Origin: Erigeron canadensis
Taxonomy: Eukaryota > Streptophyta > Magnoliopsida > Asterales > Asteraceae
Reading direction: 5' to 3'
Length of the DNA: 64,000 nucleotides
Assembly (NCBI RefSeq): GCF_010389155.1
Contig: NC_057764.1
Location: 41,300,275-41,364,274, forward strand
Part shown: one piece after another, positions 49,146 to 60,630 of the stretch
How positions within the stretch are numbered: the stretch's first letter is position 1
Layout of the letters: each line of letters starts with the position of its first letter
The notes under the pieces: generated by a model
What the model was told of the DNA's origin: nothing
Databases searched by the model: none
The model's input: only the letters and a program-made list of their open reading frames with translations
Position numbers and translations under genes: made by a program

Positions 49146-49332
49146 GGGGTGAGGATTCCCTCAAGTTAATCTCAACTTGAGGGGTAAAGTTAAGAGGATT
49201 ATGACCATTAGATTGAAATCAATGTTCAAGATTCAATATTCATCTTTAAATCTCAACCATTGATTTTGATCAAATGATCAATATCATTGCAACTTTACCA
49301 ATCAAGTTGTGATAACTTGAGGGAATCTCTAC
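49146..49332. mobile_element. MITE family B copy 3
   Basis: Left GGGGTGAGGATTCCCTCAAG and right (inverted) GGGTAGAGATTCCCTCAAG. The body matches copies 1 and 2 (CTCAACTTGAGGGGTAAAGTT). Flanking TATATTA occurs on both sides, a partial duplication. Confidence 0.8.
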
Positions 49333-50004
49333 CCTATATTAGAATGATTTTTAGGAGGATTTATCATTTTCCTTAAAAGTAATGGTATGATTATCAACTC
49401 TTCTTTTTTAACCAAAAATAAATTAATTTTTTTTTATTAATAACCCCTTTATTTTATTAAAATAAATGTCTCCGTTAATAACTCTTTATTTAAAAAATTA
49501 TAATAAAAAAAATATTTTATTTTTTCTTTTAGTAAATAACAAAATATTTTTCCTTCCAAGTTAAACACAACTGTTCAAAAAGAAAAAAAAAAACTTCCTT
49601 TAACCTATCAATTTGATTTATGTGTCACAAAAATAATAACTAAATTATATAATTACAATTATTGTTTTCTAAATTAACAAAATCTTCAATAGTACATATT
49701 AGTCTCTCAAACATTAAATGGTTATATCTATACAAATCTCAAACCTAGTTAAGTATAATATTTTTTGTAAATTGTTGCAAAGTGTTCGATAGTATTGATT
49801 AATGATCATAATCTATAAAGTCATTAAGTCAATAATATTTTAATTGTTGGATTTATTCATTGGAATGACTTTTATCAAAAATAATATAACACAAAAATAT
49901 ATTTGCGATCAAAATTTGACAATAAAAACTTTGAAAATTTTAAAAAGACACTTTTAATGGGTAACTTTTTTCCCCATAAGAGTCCACCCTCAAATAGATA
50001 TAAA
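49333..50004. other. Intergenic, no gene seen
   Basis: AT-rich spacer with poly-A and poly-T runs. Nothing recognised. Confidence 0.4.
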
Positions 50005-50855
50005 CTAGATTTTAGACCCGTGTCTAATACTGGATACGAGATTTACAATATTATCAATATTAGATTTTCATGCATTTAATTCATAAAAGTTTATAATTTT
50101 GAAGATATATGGTTCCAAGTGTTATATTTTGCAAATTGTAGTACAATAATCACAAATTCGTCACAGTCATTATTAGCTGAGACATATTGATGAAATTGTT
50201 TGTCTAATCATTCCGCAAGACATATGTTACAATAACTTCTCCATTATAGTTGTTTTTAAAACCAATTGTACTTATAATATGATATTAGTATGGAATTTAA
50301 TTAAGATTAAAATATATTATTATGGAAGTTAATTAAGATTAAAATATAAACATACTTGTGATCATGTACTTGACATTCAAGTATATGTATTTGATCATGA
50401 TGTGGACCCATAACACGAATAGGTTTATTTTCAATCACATGTCCTATGATAATTAGATAACAATTACGATTGTTTTCGTATTATCTGATAACAATTAAGA
50501 CTCTTGATTTGAGTGACAATTCTAACTTTAAAAAGTTAAATATAAATACTTTTTGTAACTTTTAAAAAAGATTTTTAAAAAATCTTTTCAAGTTGATGGC
50601 TGAAAATAAGTATAAATTAAGTATTCAGGGTTAAAAAGTGTAAATTAATGATTAGGGAAAAAAAATATAAATTAATGAAACTTTTTCTATAAATTAATAT
50701 AAATACTAATATAATATTATATATGGATAATGATTATTAGAATTTTTAATTTATAGTTATTTAAATTATGACATATGCGAAAGTTAATTTGAAATTGAGT
50801 GATTTGATTGGTTAATAAGTCATTAGTTCAACTGTCTTAGAAGAAGAGATAGAGA
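50005..50855 (-). mobile_element. Helitron family member 2, opposite orientation
   Basis: Read on the minus strand it starts A|TCTCTATCTCTTCTTCTAAG and ends GACACGGGTCTAAAATCTAG|T. The tail differs from member 1 (41373-42139) by one base in its last 20, and the 5' region shares TTAACCAATCAAATC and CATATGTC-like words. No coding sequence. Confidence 0.75.
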
Positions 50856-52070
50856 TGAAACAAATTCAATAGAATAAAAATGGAAGTGAATACGACTATG
50901 GGTAATGGGTTCGCTCTATCCATATAAAGTTTATTGTAATCAATGATTTATCTTCATGTTTATAGTGTGTCGCTTTAAATAACCACAAGTTACGTAGTAA
51001 CAAACGACACTTTTTTAAGAGAGAGTAATTTATGAGAGTTACATATCCCTAATAACAGGCCTAATTCTAAACAAAGTGGTCCATCTTGAGTGGTTGCAAG
51101 GCCCTTTCTTGTTAGCCTTTGGCAACTTATGTACTTTCTTGACCACCTCTTTTTAGTTTTATTTTTTGTTGCTGCTATATTCACTTTTTGAAGTCAAAAT
51201 AACATAATATTCCAGAAAGCGCTTTCAAATTAATAAAACAAATCATATCAGTTTGATCCCAAAAAGATATGTAGCATACGAACCATATACATTAATGACA
51301 AGCGCTATATGATCACCGTATAAAAGCACTTGTCCCAAAACTGAGTCTTGTTCTATTCCTCGATCAAACGTAACTCAGCATGAAACTTTAAACCGAAAAA
51401 AGTTGAGAGAAAATGAAAGGTTCCTTTGACATATTCAAGCAAATCATACATGGGGTTTTAGCAAGACGGAGGTGTCAATATATGGGTAGATTTAGATTAT
51501 ATTCTATTTTTAACATGTCAACTGGGCATTTTCCTTTCACATATTAGCTAATAAGAAAATAAAACAAACAAGTTAAAGGGCCACATACTACGCAACTTAA
51601 ATGCAGACAACTTAACAGGTCACTTTTATTAAAGACTATATAACTATGTAATAACATTTAATCCTATTACTAAATTAAACACTTTAACAATGGGTGTTTC
51701 GTGTTTAACCCATCTTGGCCTGCAAAAAAAAAAAAAGCTTATAGGACCCCCACCCCACAAAAATCAATCCAGTAAGACACAATACCGTAGAGGCGTAGAC
51801 TATATGGGAAACTACATCAGATCAAGGGAGCAACATTGAAATGTAATATTGATAACATGATTCATTTTTCCATATCCTGATATCCATTTCCAACGAGGAC
51901 TATCAATAATATGGCATCATCTTTCCCCAGTGACCTAAATAACCTATTTTCATAGCTAAAAGTCGGCTGATTCCACATAAATTTGTTTACAGGACAGTAA
52001 GACACCTATCCTCCAAACAAATACCAAAATTATGTGGTTTTGGTTTTAATACTGACCCATGTTTCCAAGC
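50856..52070. other. 3' flank of the MBD2-like gene
   Basis: Spacer and probable 3'UTR (minus strand). A 64-codon minus-strand frame at 50990-51184 has no recognisable domain. Confidence 0.4.
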
Positions 52071-54611
52071 CTACATTTCATGATAGTTATATGTCATATT
52101 GAAACCGTGTCTCCTATTACTTGGAGATTTCCTTGGCTTCTTTGATGAGGGGTTCACAGGACTGGACGTACATGGAGTAGAGAACCCTGGCATACCGAGC
52201 TGCAAATTTGTGTTCTGCTCTGGATCTGGTAATGCCAGTGGACTTTCTGCAACAACAAAAAAAAAAAATCACTTACAAGTAATCACCTAAACCCATATCT
52301 ACTAATCATGCTGAGGTACTGAAAAGAAGATGCGAAAAAAGTTGCAGCGAGGTGGCAATATCGACCTATTCAAGTCTGATAGACTCAGTTCAGATTATGT
52401 TCTCTCTAAAAGGACAGGTGGGTAAGAAAATATTAAGCTTAAAAAGAACATGGGTCAAATAAGGGCGAAGTGCACGTTTAATTTATTTAACATCATAGAA
52501 TATTTTTTTAGACAAGCAGATTACATTGAAATAAATATAGCTATTGTCACATGTGACATTAGGACAAAAAAGTGTTTCGATTAACTCCTGTATAAAAAAA
52601 ACTACCAATTTGATCCGACCCATTTAGTCATTTAGAGTTTTAGACCCATTACCCAGCTCGCCACATGTAGCACGTATATTAGAGTAATACATCTGCAGAA
52701 GAGCTCTCTAAGACTCTAACCTGGGAAAGGTTTAAAAGAACTGGGCATCCACACCCAATTACCATCTGGCACAGCTGCCACACGAGCAGTACGCTTTCTC
52801 ACATAGTTCTTCTGTAATGGTTTTGGAGTTTGAAAAGAAAATTGTGCAGTTGTCACCCCTTGTGCCACATATTCTGGATGCTTAAACAAGTACCTGTAGA
52901 ACAAGAATTTCCAATATGTACACTAGATTACTTCAAAGAAGGAAACTTTTAAAAAATACTTGCATTGAAGTTTTTTTCCAATGCATATACTAAATATTTA
53001 AGTTTAAAATGTAATAAAAAAAACAAAAAACTTTAATTATATACATGAAAAGTAAGATGAATAGTGTTACACCAAATTGGGTATAACTTGGCAATTACTA
53101 TTTATCACACTAAGATAGCGTGTCGATTTAGCGTAGAAATTGAAGAGTGCTTTTATGTACCTTCACTCTAACTTAGTGTAAAAAGTACCCTTTTGATGTA
53201 CCTAATGAACAGTATCATATCATGAAGCATCAAACATAAATGGTTACAGAGCTTACTTTTCAATATCAGGTATTGATCGCAGTTTAGAACCTGTCGGTGA
53301 TGTATAATATCTGATTACCATAGAAAAAAAACCACGAAAATTAGTTAAATAACAAATTATCATAAAAGCTTTATTAGCCTCTCTAAAAGAATACAAATAA
53401 CCAAAGTAGAGCAAAAAAAAAAAAAAACAAAAAGAGGTGGCAATTTCGAACCATTTATATGTTCTTGAATAGCTCAATTATAGGTATGTTCTATCTCTAA
53501 GGGTAAGATACACAATGGTTTTAAGGAAATAGCCCATTGGATAGGCAGTCAGACCAAATCAAAGCTTTTAAAGGATAGAATATCCAAAGTCATTTTAATC
53601 AAAAATTTATATTCTCGTTGTGATATTGTGGCTTGTAATCATATTTGCCACACTAATTATCTATAGAAATACTTTTTAGTTTAGAAAGGAAATAACAAGT
53701 GTTTTGGGTCAGCTCCAACCCGTGCACAAAATTACCCGTTTTGACTCGAATCTGTTTTATTAACTAACTGTTGTGATAAATTGATAATCATAATTAATAA
53801 AATAACCCTACATTATAAAACTGGTTGAAATTTTTGGACACGAAGTATCTCAGGTAAACCCAAGTCAACCCATCCTGAGAGAAGTTGCCCATCTAAACCT
53901 AGACCCATTTAGCCACCTCTAGGAAACCTGAAAAGATTCATACATATCAGCAAACTTTAAGCTTCCTTCGCCCCTGATCCTTAGTTCTCTGTGCCACCCA
54001 GAAGGGGGTTGTGCTATATTGGGCTTATCAATGGCCCAAAGTCTGCTTCCATCTTGCTCAATATCAGCGGGATCATCACATGAAACATCAGGGCGCCACT
54101 CAAGCGCTGTTTCACACACAAATGGGTTTTCTGTAATGTGCTCCCGTATTTCCTCATATTTCTCTTGGGTCGGAACAAGTCTCCATTTAAAACATCTAGC
54201 ACATTGTACCGTAAAAGCACCTATAGATGGTAGTACTCTTGGAAAAAGTGGCGGAGGTCGACACGAAATCGGAAGTGGGACAGATGCAACTGGGTCTTCA
54301 CCATTAACAGAAGGATCATAAAGTACCAACTGTTTCTGGGAATCATCAGAAAATGGGGTGTTTTCATCTTCTGATTCAGAGGAGGATAAGTTGATATAAT
54401 TGTCATTGAAGTTGCTTAGGTCCATGTGAAATGAAGTGTTGACGTTTTCGTGATCTTTTTTCTTCCTATTCCTCATTGGCAGAGAATAAAAATCATGCAT
54501 GTCATTAGGCTCTTCCTTTATTCTAGCTTGATGACTAGGGATAGCAGAACCAACAACTTCACATGTGCCCCCATTCACCCTAAGACTAAGTTCAGTACCA
54601 CAAGCCTGCAT
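52071..54611 (-). CDS. MBD2: MBD2-like protein: CW zinc finger plus methyl-CpG-binding domain
   Basis: Probable nuclear chromatin reader. In related proteins CW fingers bind methylated histone H3K4; whether plant MBD1/2/4-type MBDs bind methyl-CpG is doubtful. Exons: 54611-53944, 53310-53257, 52893-52721, 52246-52071, joining in frame to 356 aa. The CW finger spans about residues 135-190 (VQCARCFKWRLVPT; later Cys in PFVCE and VSCDDPADI). The MBD spans about 195-270 (PPSGWHRELRIRGEG, YYTSPTGSKLRSIPDIEKYL, FSFQTPKPLQ). The N terminus is acidic and Ser-rich with IKEEP, a possible SUMO site. The tail is basic (SSKKPRKSPSNRR). The ATG at 54611 is the first after a splice acceptor at about 54633, so an upstream non-coding exon is likely. 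It is longer than Arabidopsis MBD2 (about 272 aa as I recall). Confidence 0.92.
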
Positions 54612-55245
54612 CGGGCTAGACCTGAAATTCCTACAGAAAGAGAACAATGATTAAATAACTCAGATAATGACGATCGTTTCATATCAAGAAAAGTGAAACA
54701 TGTATATTTGTAAATATAAAATTATCAGGAAGGTTGCCTTTTGCAATGATAGGTTTTCCTTTCTACGCCGTTGTGTATAATACAAGTCTATAATTTAAAT
54801 GGCTATAATCAACTTATAGTTCATATACAGAAAAGATAAATACGGTAAGCACATACTTCTAATACTCCGTATTAAAGAAGAGGAATTTGCTTTTGCACAT
54901 TATTGTGTCTCTTTTATCTATCTAACAGGCATAGGACATGACTTCTAGTTCAAATTTATGCCCTGATGTCTCAATGTGAATTTAAAAATTTTTATCCCTA
55001 GAGTATATCACATATATTCAAGGTGAATAATCACAGGTTACGGTTGTGAGAAGCCATCCTATATCTTCAATAACCAGATACATCATACATATATACCAAG
55101 TAATTCATATATATTTTTAAATATAACTAGAAGCATAAATACCAAGTGATTCTCTTCCTACTTTTCTATAATGATCTTTCTTTCTTTTTCTTAACTTGTA
55201 CTCTGGTGTATGGGAATCAAGAGAAACTGCAAACCAAGCTCATTG
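54612..55245. other. Spacer or leader intron between the MBD2-like and PPR genes
   Basis: AT-rich. The acceptor CTTTCTGTAG|GAATTTC at about 54633 on the minus strand implies an intron running rightward from here. Its donor is unknown. Confidence 0.4.
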
Positions 55246-57204
55246 TCATGGTAAAACATCTTGTAATGTTAATAAATCCAATTCTTCTTTCAACTGTAGA
55301 CCTAAACCATCTAAAACTTCATATACAACTGTTCCATTAAGATGACACCGATCTTCTACGGTAAACTCATAACTCTTTCCATTGACTTGAACAATGCTTT
55401 TTCCAGGGTACTTTATTACTTGATTGTGTTTCATCAATCTTCTAACATCCATAACTCCATCCCGCCATCCTGCTGATGCATAAATATTAGCCATTTCTAC
55501 ATAAGGGGCTGCGGCTTGTGGGTCCATTTCAAAAAGATGATGAGCCGCGAGTTCACCAATTTCCACATTACAATGGATTTTGCAAGCACTCAGCAACGAT
55601 GACCATGTGCCAAAATCAGGTTTCATAGGCATTTTTTGAATAAAATCTAAAGCTTCATTAATCCTACCTCCACGTGCAAGAAGATCCGCCATACAAGAAT
55701 AATGGTCTAATCCTGGAATAATTTTGTACACTTTAGTCATAAGATCATAAATCTCCCATCCTTTTTCTACATAACCTCCATGATTACAAGCTTGAAAAAC
55801 AGCAAGAAATGTTATGTGGTTTGGTTTTAGTCCCAACTCCAACATATGATAGAAATGTGTCAAAGCTTCTTCAAATTCTCCATTTAAAGCACACCCGGAA
55901 ATAATTGAAGTCCATGACACAATAGTTCTTTCACACATCTCATTAAAGATCTCACGAGCTTCTTCTAAGCTTCCACATTTTGCATACATGTCTATCAAAG
56001 CATTCAAGACCATTAAATTACTTGAAAAGCCGTTTGAAACTGCAAAGTTTCTAACCCATCTTCCAATCTCAAGTGCTCCCATTTCTCCACAACCAGCAAT
56101 GAGATTAAGTACGGTAACTAAATCAGGTTTTAAACCAGTGGCTTGCATAGAGTCAAATAATGTCAACGCCTCATCTAAATCACCTTTCTCAGCATACCCG
56201 CCGATCATAGCCGTCCATGAAACACAAGTCTTATCCAACATATTGTCAAATATGTGTCTTGCAGCATCAAGGTCGTTACACTTAGAGTACATGGAAATTA
56301 GGGTATTACATATAGATATGTCCAAATCACAACCCATCTTGATACCATGACAATGGATCAGCTTACCACTAAAAAGTGATCCATGTTGGCTAATTGAAGA
56401 AAGCAAGTTAAGATTGGTACTTAAGTCAGGCCTAAATCCAGCATAAAGCATCTTTTTGTAGAAACTAACAGCCTTCATATGTTTGTGAAAATAAGCATAT
56501 CCTGCTATCATAGAATTCCATGAAACAACCGTAATGAAGCATGGACTAATCTCAGAAAACACCTTCTCTGCCGACTCCAAGTCCGTAACTTTTGCGTAAG
56601 AAGAAACCCTAGTGTTGGAAACCGAAACATCTACTTCTACCCCAATTTTGATCCCAAAACCATGGATAGCTTTCACAAGCCCAACACCTTCCCTACCCGT
56701 GATCAACTGTGATATCCCAATCACGGTGACCGAATCAGGTTGAAATCCTTCAATTCTCATTTGCTTAAAAAGTAACAAAGCTTGATCAACGACACCCGAC
56801 TGTACTAGCCCCGAGAGCAATGCATTCCAAGTAGCAGTGTCTTTTTGAGGCATTCTATCAAACACCTTATGTGCGGTGTTTAATTGGTCACACTTTATAT
56901 ACATATCCATCGTTGCAGTTTGCACGTATCTATCTTCAATGTATGGCGATTTTACGATGTGGGCATGAATGATTTTAGAGTGACGTATATTATTAAGTTT
57001 CCCACATGCTTTTGCAACAATTCGGAAGGTATAATGGTCAGGTTTTAAACTCTTTTGTATCATTTGACAAAAGAGAAATAGAGCTTTTTGATATCGGGTT
57101 TGGTCTATAGCTTCTCGGAGGGTGTAGTTCCATTGAGTAACCGTTGAGAGGTTCGAAAGTTGGTGGGAAATCAAAGAGAGTTTTTCCTTTATCATTGTAA
57201 TCAA
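55246..57204 (-). CDS. PLS-class (E-type) pentatricopeptide repeat protein, At4g19191-like
   Basis: Single-exon 652-aa protein. PPR proteins of this class bind organellar RNA, often as C-to-U editing factors. Tandem P, L and S repeats fill about residues 20-560; examples are ATWNALLSGLVQSGVVDQAL, SWTAMIGGYAEKGDLDEALT and NALIDMYAKCGSLEEAREIF. An E/E+ type tail follows (APYVEMANIYASAGWRDGV, YPGKSIVQVNGKSYEFTVED), and there is no DYW domain. From memory it resembles Arabidopsis At4g19191, listed as mitochondrial, along its whole length, including the distinctive start SLISHQLSNLSTVTQWN. The upstream ATG (57204) is chosen; a second ATG three codons in is an alternative. The frame is intact. Confidence 0.95.
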   Translation of the reverse strand: MITMIKEKLSLISHQLSNLSTVTQWNYTLREAIDQTRYQKALFLFCQMIQKSLKPDHYTFRIVAKACGKLNNIRHSKIIHAHIVKSPYIEDRYVQTATMDMYIKCDQLNTAHKVFDRMPQKDTATWNALLSGLVQSGVVDQALLLFKQMRIEGFQPDSVTVIGISQLITGREGVGLVKAIHGFGIKIGVEVDVSVSNTRVSSYAKVTDLESAEKVFSEISPCFITVVSWNSMIAGYAYFHKHMKAVSFYKKMLYAGFRPDLSTNLNLLSSISQHGSLFSGKLIHCHGIKMGCDLDISICNTLISMYSKCNDLDAARHIFDNMLDKTCVSWTAMIGGYAEKGDLDEALTLFDSMQATGLKPDLVTVLNLIAGCGEMGALEIGRWVRNFAVSNGFSSNLMVLNALIDMYAKCGSLEEAREIFNEMCERTIVSWTSIISGCALNGEFEEALTHFYHMLELGLKPNHITFLAVFQACNHGGYVEKGWEIYDLMTKVYKIIPGLDHYSCMADLLARGGRINEALDFIQKMPMKPDFGTWSSLLSACKIHCNVEIGELAAHHLFEMDPQAAAPYVEMANIYASAGWRDGVMDVRRLMKHNQVIKYPGKSIVQVNGKSYEFTVEDRCHLNGTVVYEVLDGLGLQLKEELDLLTLQDVLP

Positions 57205-58805
57205 AAATCAAGTTTTCTGCAAATCCAAATTTAGAAAAAAATAAAAACTAGCCCCTACCTTAAACCACCACTAAAATAAAACAAAAACAAAGTTATAACA
57301 ACTACAAAAAAAAATAATCATCTAAACACTATCCGACTATCTCGTGTCGTCAGTTTTATTAGAACTGATTATTTGATTATTCCATGTGACAATCACTAAA
57401 AATGCAATGTCACCAAACACCCTGTTTAACACTAAAACCGACGATCGAAACCACAAGAAAACCTATTCGACCTCATCAACCATCCAAAACGGAGAAATAC
57501 TTTTTCTTATATCTATATGTATATACACGTTTTCTCTTAGCACACTCATTTATCAAACGTAACACTCAACTGTATATGCTAATATAACACTTATAAAACA
57601 TTGAAACCTATATCAAATAATATCAATCTCTTTATAATTATAATGCCCATAGGCCATAACCCTAAACAGTATCAAAAATTATTAATAAAACATGTATAAA
57701 GCATTTATATTTTGTGGGGTCCTCAAATGTATATCTAAGACGATGTTTTTAAATGAAGTAACCAAGATATTAGATGTCATGCATTGGATTCTCTATTGCT
57801 TTCATCTCAGCCCTTGATATACCAACCCTACTAACAAACATTCCCTAATTCTTCCTCTTACTATATGAACACACAAAAAGAGGTACAATGTTTTTTTTTA
57901 CCAATTTTGTCAACAAAAAAGATACAATTCTTTTTCTTTTCTTTCTTTTTTTACCAATTTTGTCTATCACTTCAATTACTGGTAACAAATAAAACCCAGA
58001 AAATTGAAGTAAAAAATCTTGGAAAGTCTTGCATGAGTAATTGAACTATGAATAATGTCAGATCCTTAAAGAATATGCAGTAAGTCAGAGTCTTGCTTAT
58101 AACAACATTAAAATTACATGCTTTCATAAACAATAATCAAACATTAAATGATCTTTATAATGAAAATGGCATAGCAATAAATATATATAGAACATAAAGA
58201 ACAACAGTTTCCATACTTTAGAGTAATAAAAATAAAGACTGTATATATATATATAGTATAGTATATTCTTTAAGCAGGGATTTGTTGGATAAGGGGAGGG
58301 AGAATACTTACAAAGGGAAAAATAAAATAAAAAAGATATCTAAGAGAGAGACATATGGGAGAAAGAAGATTTGGAGAATGTTGGATTGGATGTATTTATG
58401 TATGGTAGTGGGGTTTTATTTTGTTTTGCTGTTTGGTCTGCTTTGTACGTAGTTGGGAGTTGGAACGAGGAAAACGAAATATGTTGGTTTCTTTTCTTAT
58501 TTTAAACGCAACCTGATATTCTTATTTTAAACACAACCTCCTGTGTCAACCGGGCATTATCCTGAAAGACATTATGTTTGTGGATGTCTTTCTTTTGAAA
58601 AAATTATCTAAATATGATGCAGAAACAACGCTCTTATAAGAATGACAAAATGTGTTACGATCATAATACAAATAATAATAGAAAAAATATGACGTTGATA
58701 TATTAATTTCTTTCTACCATTTGCTAACCAAAATACATGTTCCCTTAAAAAGTTTGTATGGAAATAAAAAAGGGTTTAATGGGTGTCTACAATTTAAAAT
58801 GAAAT
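57205..58805. other. Upstream spacer of the PPR gene
   Basis: AT-rich. On the minus strand a consensus donor (CTTT|GTAAGTATT) lies at about 58312, possibly closing a non-coding first exon of the PPR or MBD2-like gene. A (TA)n tract lies near 58245. No open reading frame of note. Confidence 0.4.
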
Positions 58806-58977
58806 TAAGGATGGCAAAAATATTTGTACCCGATGGAGAATCCGATACCCGCACCGATTTGACCGGGGAATCTCCGAGTTGACCGGGGATGGGGACGGCT
58901 ATGAGGATATAGTTCTATTCCACGATGGGCATGGGACGGGGAACCGTAAATCCCCGATCCTCACACCCGAACCCGAA

Positions 58978-59017
<40 letters not shown>

Positions 59018-59348
59018 TAGAATCACTTTATGTTTTTTCCTATATATTATAATCATTTTTAAGTTTAGAGCTTTTGTTTAATATTTTTTATATGTTATAC
59101 TTTATTAATCATTTACCTAACATATATATTAGTTTATATATAGTAAAAAGTGTCGAAATATACATTCTTCTACTTATCTTCTACTATGTTAAGTTTATGT
59201 TCATTCAAAATGGTATCCCCGAAACCCGATGGAGATGGGTATGGGGATGTAACCTAATTCCCCGACGGGGATGAGGATTACAAGTGGAAATCGAGTACGC
59301 GGATGAGGTTGAGATCTCCGACAATATTTGTCCCGTTGCCATCCCTAA
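58806..59348. mobile_element. TIR element with GGGATGGCAA termini
   Basis: Left TAAGGATGGCAA and right (inverted) TTAGGGATGGCAACGGGAC, followed on both sides by TATTTG/CAAATA and CCCGATGG/GGGGATG words. The interior is GC-rich with many CCCCGA/TCGGGG blocks and a (TA)n tract at 58980-59012. Flanking ATGAAAT and ATGGAAT differ by one base. Confidence 0.65.
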
Positions 59349-59815
59349 ATGGAATCCTTAGTACAAAATATAAGAGGTTAAAGTTTTTGATGTAAATGTA
59401 TTTTAAAAAAATAAAATAAAATAATTTACAAAAATAATAAATGTATAATGAGGAAAAAAATTAAGCATATAAAAAATGTAAGTTAAAAGTTATAATTAAA
59501 AAATAATGGGAAAAAAGGGTAGATGCCTAGGAACCCCTTAGTCCCATAGAGTAATTTTTCCTCTCAAGCTAACGACCCTCCAACGCTGTTTAACGGTGAG
59601 ACCCCATAAACCTTGGTTGTTGAATATGCTTTTGCAAAAAATAATTGATATGTGGGGCCTAAAAAAAGAAAATTAAAGTTACTACTCTTACACAAATCCC
59701 AACACTTTGTTTTTAATATATATATTAATGAGGTATAAGATACAACAAGTTTTCCTATACTCTAATGCTATTATGCTAATGCTGCAACACCAAACTATAA
59801 CTACCATGTTATTAG

Positions 59816-60214
59816 CATAGTTATCGACTCGGTATTTTTGACTCGTCTCAAAATCTATTTTTTTTTTATTCATGACTCAAAACGTGACTTGAATCGTAAG
59901 TGTCAGGATATTTGATAATATATATTTTATAACTATATATAAGTTTTTATTGTAGATATATATATATAGCATTGTATTGATATATTAAGCTAAAAATATA
60001 AAACATTATTAAAATAAAATAATTTAAAAGTATGTAAAGGAGTTGTTTAAAAAAAAAAAATTATTTTGTGACTCGTGATTTGGAACATGACTCGGACAGA
60101 TTCACACAACAAAACACGAGTCATGCTACGAGTCTGTGGCAAATCTGAGTCATCAATCGAGTCGTCTCGTTTTCACTTAATTTTGACTCAGCTCATACGA
60201 GTTTGACAACTATG
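59816..60214. mobile_element. hAT-type MITE with 8-bp target duplication
   Basis: A 399-bp element, ends CATAGTTATCGACTCG and (inverted) CATAGTTGTCAAACTCG, with repeated GACTCG/CGAGTC words inside. Perfect 8-bp duplication GTTATTAG at 59808-59815 and 60215-60222. Confidence 0.85.
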
Positions 60215-60630
60215 GTTATTAGTAGTTTATTACCATTTACCACACCACAATCTCATTATTTTCATAAAAAAATGATATTTTTTGAAAGGTGAATTTCGTT
60301 TAAAACTTTGTATTGCGATTCGATAACAGGGGGTCTATCATACGTTGTCTTAACTGGGTGCGCGTTAGAGAGATCTCTCGAAGTAGAAATGCCTATTTTA
60401 AATACCTGATGGGGGAAGTTTCTAACTAATTCGCCCGAATGCACGACAATTAACAAGGGTAAACCATTGCTTCATCCAAAATCCGAATTTAGAATTATAA
60501 GGCTCAAACCCCTTCATTAGGAGACTGTCTTGCCACTGACATTTCACCTAAATAACTAAAAAATGATACTAATATCATGTGTACTTACTAACCCACCATA
60601 TTGTATAATATTTTAATAAACTATATACAA

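Noticed and set aside
50990..51184. Minus-strand 64-codon open frame
   Set aside because: No recognisable domain and no splice context; chance frame in spacer.
54019..54321. Plus-strand 100-codon open frame
   Set aside because: Antisense shadow of the CW-domain exon of the MBD2-like gene.
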